Part shown: positions 58,664-64,000 of the stretch, piece after piece
How the letters are laid out: every line of letters starts with the position of its first letter
Numbering within the stretch: the first letter of the stretch is position 1
NCBI GenBank assembly: GCA_030549775.1
Contig: CM060171.1
Span: forward strand, 191,001-255,000
From: Tamarix chinensis
Taxonomy: Eukaryota > Streptophyta > Magnoliopsida > Caryophyllales > Tamaricaceae
DNA: 64,000 nt
Reading direction: 5' to 3'
Translations under genes and position numbers: made by a program
The notes under the pieces: generated by a model
Seen by the model: only the letters and a program-made list of their open reading frames with translations
The model's database searches: none
Told to the model about the DNA's origin: nothing

Positions 58664-60577
58664 GCCACTCACCACCATCAACCACCAATTATCACCATCT
58701 TTTCCTTCGTGATCAATGACTTTACCCCTCATCAACCCCCTCACAACCTTCCCATCATCATCACCTCAAGTCATCCTCTTTTTCACCACCTTGATTTACC
58801 CTATTTGGTTTTGTCAAAGCGCACAACCTGTGCACTCTCTCACATGGTTGTGCCCTCCTTTGGACAACCCATACCTTCACACGCTCCACCCTCTAGCCCG
58901 TACACACTTTTCCCCAACCCATTCCACCTTTGGTGTGCTTCTCACACACCATCGTGCCCTCCAATCTAGCACCACCATGCAACACTCCTTGCACGAGCTC
59001 TTGCACTTATTTTGGTTATATCCATTTCCTCCCTCCTTAACTTTAGTTTTCTTTTAGCTATTTTTCCTAAGTTCTAATATTATTATATTTTTGGGTTTTA
59101 GGTGATTCTTCGATGGTATTGGAGGAGGAGTCCCAGTTAGGTCATATGTGCTTAGAGATTGAATACGATTTTGGTAGGGATACATATTGTTGCTAGGGAT
59201 TATATGTGTAATGTATATCTTTATATGAAATATCATGTTTGGTACTGTTATATAGATAATGTATGTTGATAATAATGTTATATCATATGTTGTGTTGTAT
59301 TGTGGAAAGATAGGTAATATATGACAGCATGTGTTTCTGAGTATCATTTAATTAAGCTTGCTTTGTAAGTAAAGAAGGTCAGCATGAATCGTTTATCTAT
59401 ATTGGGTTATGTGTTTAAATCATATGTATATGTATACCTATGGTTAAGTCTTTTCATGGGGATATAGGTTGGACGTTGAAAATCATTCATATTGAGACTC
59501 GTAAGGATTTTGTGAAAAAATGGGTCTTATGGCTATTTTAAGGGCAATTTGGTCAATATGGGTTAAATATGAAATATTTGATAATTTAATGTATCAACCG
59601 GTCCAAAAATATGTTAAATATATTTTGTGGAATATTTAGAGTGATTATAAATGCCCTAAGTTAAATAAAATTATAAAATGGTTTAAATGGGGAGCAATAA
59701 CCTTAGAGGCGGTGTCATTATTGCATGTGTAAAATGTTAGAGTTAGATCTTGATTTTTAAGTACATTGTTAGTATTGACATTTTAGGAACATTTATTAAA
59801 TCTGGTGGTTATACGAGTCTCATAGGGAAAAGTTATGCTTAATTTGTAAAATTAGGGTTTCTTATAAATATGTGAATAGTAACCCTAGAAGCAAGCAGTT
59901 ATCATATGTGTAAGATATTGGAGTTAAGTTTTATTTCTTGGATATGTTTTCAATAACAATATTTTGAGTATGGGTACAAATTAGGTGATGAAATGAGTAC
60001 TCGAGGATAATATATACTTATAAAATAAGGGTTTATTAGAAGGAATGTGACATTTTTTATTAGGGGATGTACCGGCGTTTATATGGTTGTATTTTACGTT
60101 TCAATTAATTACGCACGATGGATTTTGCAATTTTCATACCTTCATATGTGTCTACATGATGATTTTGAGATATACCGTAATAAATAAGACACAAAGCACT
60201 TAAAGCGAAATATCATGTGAGCTAAGCCTAAGTTGTTATGTACTCATTCCACCAGACGATAATAGTGGCTTGGGAGCGTTTTGTCTTAAGAGATGCTTTA
60301 GAACGTTCTATCAATTTAAGAATAGTGGGGTTCTTGGACTCAACATAAACAATTATATGATATTGAGATAAACAATAATGAATAATATATTAATCACTTA
60401 AAGTAGAAGATTATGTGAATTAGAACCGAGGCGTTGTGTTTGCTCCATAAGATGATAACAGTGGCTTATAAGCATTTTGCCCCTGAGGAGTATTTCATAC
60501 CATTCTACTGGTTTAAGAGTATTGGTTAATAGCATGTTACCCTAATATATGTTGGGTTCGTTCCACTAGACAAAAAT
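58664..60577 (+). mobile_element. Partial giant LTR, copy I (H-like)
   Basis: This H-like sequence follows H directly in the same orientation. It begins inside the pyrimidine-rich stretch, has an acceptor-like TTTTAG|GTGATTC at about 59101, then AT-rich sequence parallel to H (compare 59460-60100 with 56340-57130), and a CCAC-type array (60240-60577) that is cut by the start of copy G. The 5' part is missing, and the 3' end lies beyond G, outside the window. Confidence 0.6.
60240..60577 (+). repeat. CCAC-box array, copy I
   Basis: Units with ATTCCACCAGACGATAATAG. The array is cut by copy G within the unit CCACTAGACAAAAAT. Confidence 0.7.
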
Positions 60578-61022
60578 TATAATGCCCTTAAATTTCACAG
60601 TTGAAATTTTCCATTTAATTAAAAACTATATACTAAGACGGGGGGTACTACCACCATAATCGACACAAGTCTGACCCCCGGCCAATCTCTTACCAACCAC
60701 ATGGATAGAAAATTCACAAGAAATTAAACAAATTAGAGCATAAAACCATAATGATCTGAATCATTCATCATTAAAAGAAAGTCAGAGTATGCGATTAAAG
60801 AGTCATTACAAGATAGAAAACTAGTACAATGTTAAAGTCTCTGAGGCAAAAATAGTAAGAACAACAAAGTATAGTAAAATGGGAAAAGATGAGTCTGAAC
60901 ATCACTCGCTCTTAGGACCCATGCTAGGTTCAACATACCATCACTCAGCCTCACCCAACGCATCTATGCGTCATAGGCGTCAAACACAACATCTCCTACC
61001 TGCACCAACTCAGAAGGGGCCA

Positions 61023-61078
61023 CTACTCGTAGGAATGAGCAACACCTATGAAATAGGTACTCAGCACACTACGTACTG
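61023..61078 (-). other. Three-hairpin cluster, copy G
   Basis: Minus strand: the first stem is kept through two G-T wobbles. The second stem has a C-G to T-A double change. The third is kept with wobbles. It ends 23 nt before TGCAG (plus 61000-61002). Confidence 0.72.
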
Positions 61079-61219
61079 AGTAAGGTAACCATGCAGCTAA
61101 GGCCATACAAGAAAGACAGATAATATAAATAGTGAATCAGTCTGGTTAAATATAATCATTAGATCTTTAGTCATTATTCCCATTTCACACCATTCTCAAT
61201 TTAAGTTCACGTGAGTACA

Positions 61220-61575
61220 GGAACCCCACTATTATAGTCAGTAGACTGGAAAACATCCAAGATAGAATTCACCTGACCACTATTATTAGCTGGTGGAATA
61301 GTCTCCAGGGCACAAGGCACTTGTCCACTATTATCTCCAATGGACCGGTCTAGCCTTGACTCTCATGGTGTTTCATTATAAGTAATTAGTATTTTTTTCC
61401 CATGGCTTATTATTATTAGGTTTGGTTTACTAAGCTCGAGATCTCTCACTATTATAGTTAGCAGACCGAAAATATCCAGGGCATAATGCACCTGGCCACT
61501 ATAATTCACCAGTAGAACGGTCTCCAAGGCACAATGCACCTAGCCACTATTATCGCCTATGGACTGGTCTGGGCT
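61220..61575 (-). repeat. CCAC-box array, copy G
   Basis: Plus-strand units CCACTATTATAGTCAGTAGA and CCACTATTATCTCCAATGGA, in two blocks separated by the segment at 61360-61445. Confidence 0.78.
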
Positions 61576-62675
61576 TAGCTCAATAATCTTTCTCTTTAAA
61601 TGGTTAGTGTCTTATGCATGTCTTATTCAACAAATACTTTCATACTCGACATGCATGCCCATTGGACTTCCCGCTCACACACCCCATTCACACCTACTCT
61701 CCTAAAAAGCCTCGTCCCATATCTTTGGACTTTTGTACCTCTTAAAACATCCCGAAATCCTTTCCCCCCTTTTCTTTACTTACCATGAAAGCCCAAACTC
61801 CTGTGTATGCGGGTCGAGCCCCACTATCCCATATCTTCGGTTTAACTTACCATCGCCCTTTGGAGTTTTCCCCTTGGAAACTCTAATCTGGTATATATGG
61901 CCTAACCTCTCCCTATCGTGCACAATCCACGCTCCCTTTGCTCCTAACTCATTACCCCACTCGGTCCACACCCAACATCCCAACTTTACTTCCCATTTTA
62001 CACGCGTGGTTACAAAACCCTAGTTGGCCACCCCAAACCCTAGCACCTCTTCTTTCTCATATGTTGTCTCTTCATCACCCTCACTCATTTCCTTCTTGCA
62101 TGACAGAAATTTACCCCTCCATGTGACACCCTTCCACTCTTATCCCACACTCTAACCTCTTTCATTAACTCTACCTTCCACACACTTTCTCACTTAGGGT
62201 TTTTCTCACAAACCCTAGCCAAGTCCCCCATGCACCCTTATACCAACCTATGTATTATTTTTCACATATGGACTCCACTCACCACAACTACTCTTCCCTC
62301 TCCTTACTTAACCCTCAAGTCAACTTTTCCCATGTAAAAGTTATCCCCATGTAGAGATTAACCACCCTATGCAAACCTTACACTCCCCATGCATAATTTA
62401 TCCCATCCTCTTATTTTATTCATATTATTCTTTTATTTGTCCACCCATAAGTCATAAGATGCTTAGGCTTTTCTCACTTCCCTATTACCATTTCACTCTC
62501 TTTACCTCTATCATTTTCTACAACCTTATCTTACTACTTAAGGACTCTAAGCATGCATGTCGAATAGGGCAACAATACATAAGCACAACACTAGTATAAG
62601 TTACATTACCATATTATACATGCCATAAAACATACACAACTTACCTTACCTCCATGCTTAATAAGCTGCTACAAG

Positions 62676-62938
62676 CAGTGGTGGAGCTAGGGGTATTTTA
62701 TGGTGTCACGGAACACCATGGGATTTTGGATTAATAAGAGTTTTCATATATAAAATATCACAAAGCTTTATTTGGTTTAGTGGAGGAAACCATGGGATGT
62801 GGCTTTGGGGTCAAGGTCACGGGATCAAGGCCTTATGTTGTATGTTTCCTTAAATCTTTTTTTTTAATCTTTGACCCATTATTAACATATCACACATCCA
62901 ATTGGAGTCTCTTATATCCTATTATTATTATTATTATT

Positions 62939-63004
<66 letters not shown>

Positions 63005-63613
63005 ATTGTTTTATTTTTATTGCATCTGTTAGTAAAATTATACTCAAACATATCATTATGATATATATTAATTGGTAAATCTAAGTATTTGAAAGATTTT
63101 ATATTATTAGCTTTTCTTATTATTTGATAAATTGCTTTAGTTTTGGTTAGTCTATGAATACATACCTTAAACTTTTTTGTTTATAATTTTATCAAAAATA
63201 AGTTATGAAATTGTGTGATTAAATGGAAGAGTGAATGATATTTTTATGGGGTTTTAATAACATAGGATTTAATAGTATTAATTATAATATTATTTTATAG
63301 ATTTTTTTAATATTTTAATGTTATATCTTTTTTTAATTATTAGAAATTTTTTTACAAATTAAAAAAAAAGTTCTATTATTCCAGTTCAACTAAAAAAAAT
63401 TAAATATTAAAAAATATCATTTTAATCATCTAAAGTTAAACAAAATTAGTAAAGTAAAATACAAATTAAAACACATAATACATAAATAAAATTATTTAAG
63501 ATCCATAATATATAAATATATGTAGGCCAAATATTGTAGTAGTTAAATAAAATTTATTATCATCATCATTATATATAGGACACCATGGAGTTAGACTCCT
63601 AGCTCCGCCCCTA
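62676..63613. mobile_element. Non-autonomous hAT transposon
   Basis: A 938-bp element with terminal inverted repeats: CAGTGGTGGAGCTAGG at the left and CCTAGCTCCGCCCCTA at the right, imperfect complements. It is flanked by the perfect 8-bp duplication GCTACAAG (62668-62675 and 63614-63621). Eight-bp duplications and a (C/T)AG.GGCGGAGC-type terminus are typical of plant hAT elements. No transposase is encoded. The interior is AT-rich with a (GTT)n tract. It is inserted in copy G, whose sequence is continuous across it once one duplication is removed. Confidence 0.85.
62919..63003. repeat. (ATT)n-(GTT)n microsatellite inside the hAT element
   Basis: About seven ATT units run directly into about 21 uninterrupted GTT units. 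The poly-Val/Ile frame across it (62780-63061) is an artefact of the repeat. Confidence 0.9.
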
Positions 63614-63709
63614 GCTACAAGTGCATAGTTCATAACCACATAAGATACATATACATAATCACACACATAAACACACAATGCACAGATCTGGCCTTAACCA
63701 CATCCTTAT

Positions 63710-63772
63710 CTAAAATGACACTAGGCTTGGAGCATGCTTCCTAAGCTTCCTTAGGGGTCAGACTTGGTTCGC
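63710..63772 (-). other. 63-nt exon-like block, copy G
   Basis: On the minus strand it is preceded by TTTTATAG and followed by ATAAGG: the donor GT has become AT. One base longer than in the plus-strand copies. Confidence 0.5.
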
Positions 63773-64000
63773 CTATAAAAGAAAAATACTAGGGTTAACT
63801 TCCCTCTTACTCCTTTCATTATTCCCTAATTTACCTTTAGTAAGAAACTAGTATTAGTGATGATAATAATAGTAATCGTAGTAGTATTAATAAGAGTACT
63901 ATTATTAAAGTGGTTAACAATGCTATTAGGGGTAATATTAACCCTATTATTCATAATAGTCATGGAAGAATAATAGTAATAATAAAATTAATAATAATAA

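Larger units (their letters stand above)
60578..64000 (-). mobile_element. Giant LTR, copy G (runs off the window)
   Basis: A minus-strand copy whose 3' end abuts copy I's array at about 60578 (plus TATAATGCCC, a decayed TGTAACACCCC). It retains the acceptor-like TGCAG (plus 61000-61002), hairpin cluster 61023-61078, CCAC array 61220-61575, sparse telo-boxes 61990-62400, and the internal exon-like block 63710-63772 (63 nt, donor GT changed to AT). It is interrupted by a hAT element at 62676-63613. At 63840-64000 it enters the (ATT)n-rich stretch and leaves the window, so its 5' end and duplication cannot be seen. It is closest in texture to copy E. Confidence 0.78.

Overview
The window is plant nuclear DNA made almost entirely of transposable elements. 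It holds decayed Ty3/gypsy and Ty1/copia retrotransposons, TG...CA long terminal repeats (LTRs) with 5-bp target-site duplications (TSDs), plant TATA boxes, telo-box (AAACCCTA) arrays and long (ATT)n tracts. I cannot name the species. I found no intact host gene, tRNA, rRNA or CRISPR array. Every coding trace is a stop- and frameshift-ridden retrotransposon fragment, and most open frames are low-complexity shadows (Pro/Ser-rich, Arg/Lys-rich, poly-Ile).

The dominant component is a family of giant (about 3.9-5.3 kb), apparently non-coding LTRs. I call the copies A (3483-7938), B (2673-11043, minus, split by A), C (16502-20753), D (38441-43452), E (23881-27246, 5'-truncated), F (29188-34472, a diverged subfamily), G (60578-64000, minus, running off the window), and H and I (53481-58663 and 58664-60577, another subfamily). 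A, B, C, D and F are each bounded by TG...CA ends and a perfect 5-bp TSD (ATTAT, TAACC, TGCAC, GTTTA, GTCCT). They are therefore solo LTRs that lost their internal region by LTR-LTR recombination.

Layout: 1-2672 plus about 11044-11732 is a minus-strand chromovirus-like gypsy element, split by solo LTR B, which is itself split by A. A minus-strand copia fragment lies at 11733-14010. C sits in unassigned or related repeat DNA. 21450-47909 is an Athila/Tat-type element on the minus strand, with two LTRs of about 1.85 kb, a decayed tRNA-Asp-type primer-binding site, gag, protease, RT, RNase H and integrase. It is interrupted by E (3' region), F (inside integrase) and J (38184-44723, an Athila/Tat-type solo LTR inside gag), and J is in turn interrupted by D. 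47910-53480 is unassigned AT-rich repeat DNA. H, I and G close the window, and G carries a 938-bp non-autonomous hAT element.

The most interesting signal is the internal organisation shared by the giant LTRs. In order they carry: an inverted TCP 'site II' (TGGGCC) motif; a TATA box; a pyrimidine- and GC-rich exon-like stretch ending in AAG|GT; an (ATT)n-rich intron-like stretch studded with AGGG...CCCT hairpins; a block of exactly 62 nt bounded by splice-acceptor and donor consensus (63 nt in G); a telo-box minisatellite; an array of CCAC...ATAATAGTGG units; a cluster of three hairpins ending 22-23 nt before an acceptor-like TGCAG; and a terminal inverted repeat whose pairing survives although its sequence is replaced in subfamilies F and H. 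This looks like a conserved, spliced, structured non-coding transcription unit inside an LTR. Splicing and RNA function are inferences and have not been demonstrated.
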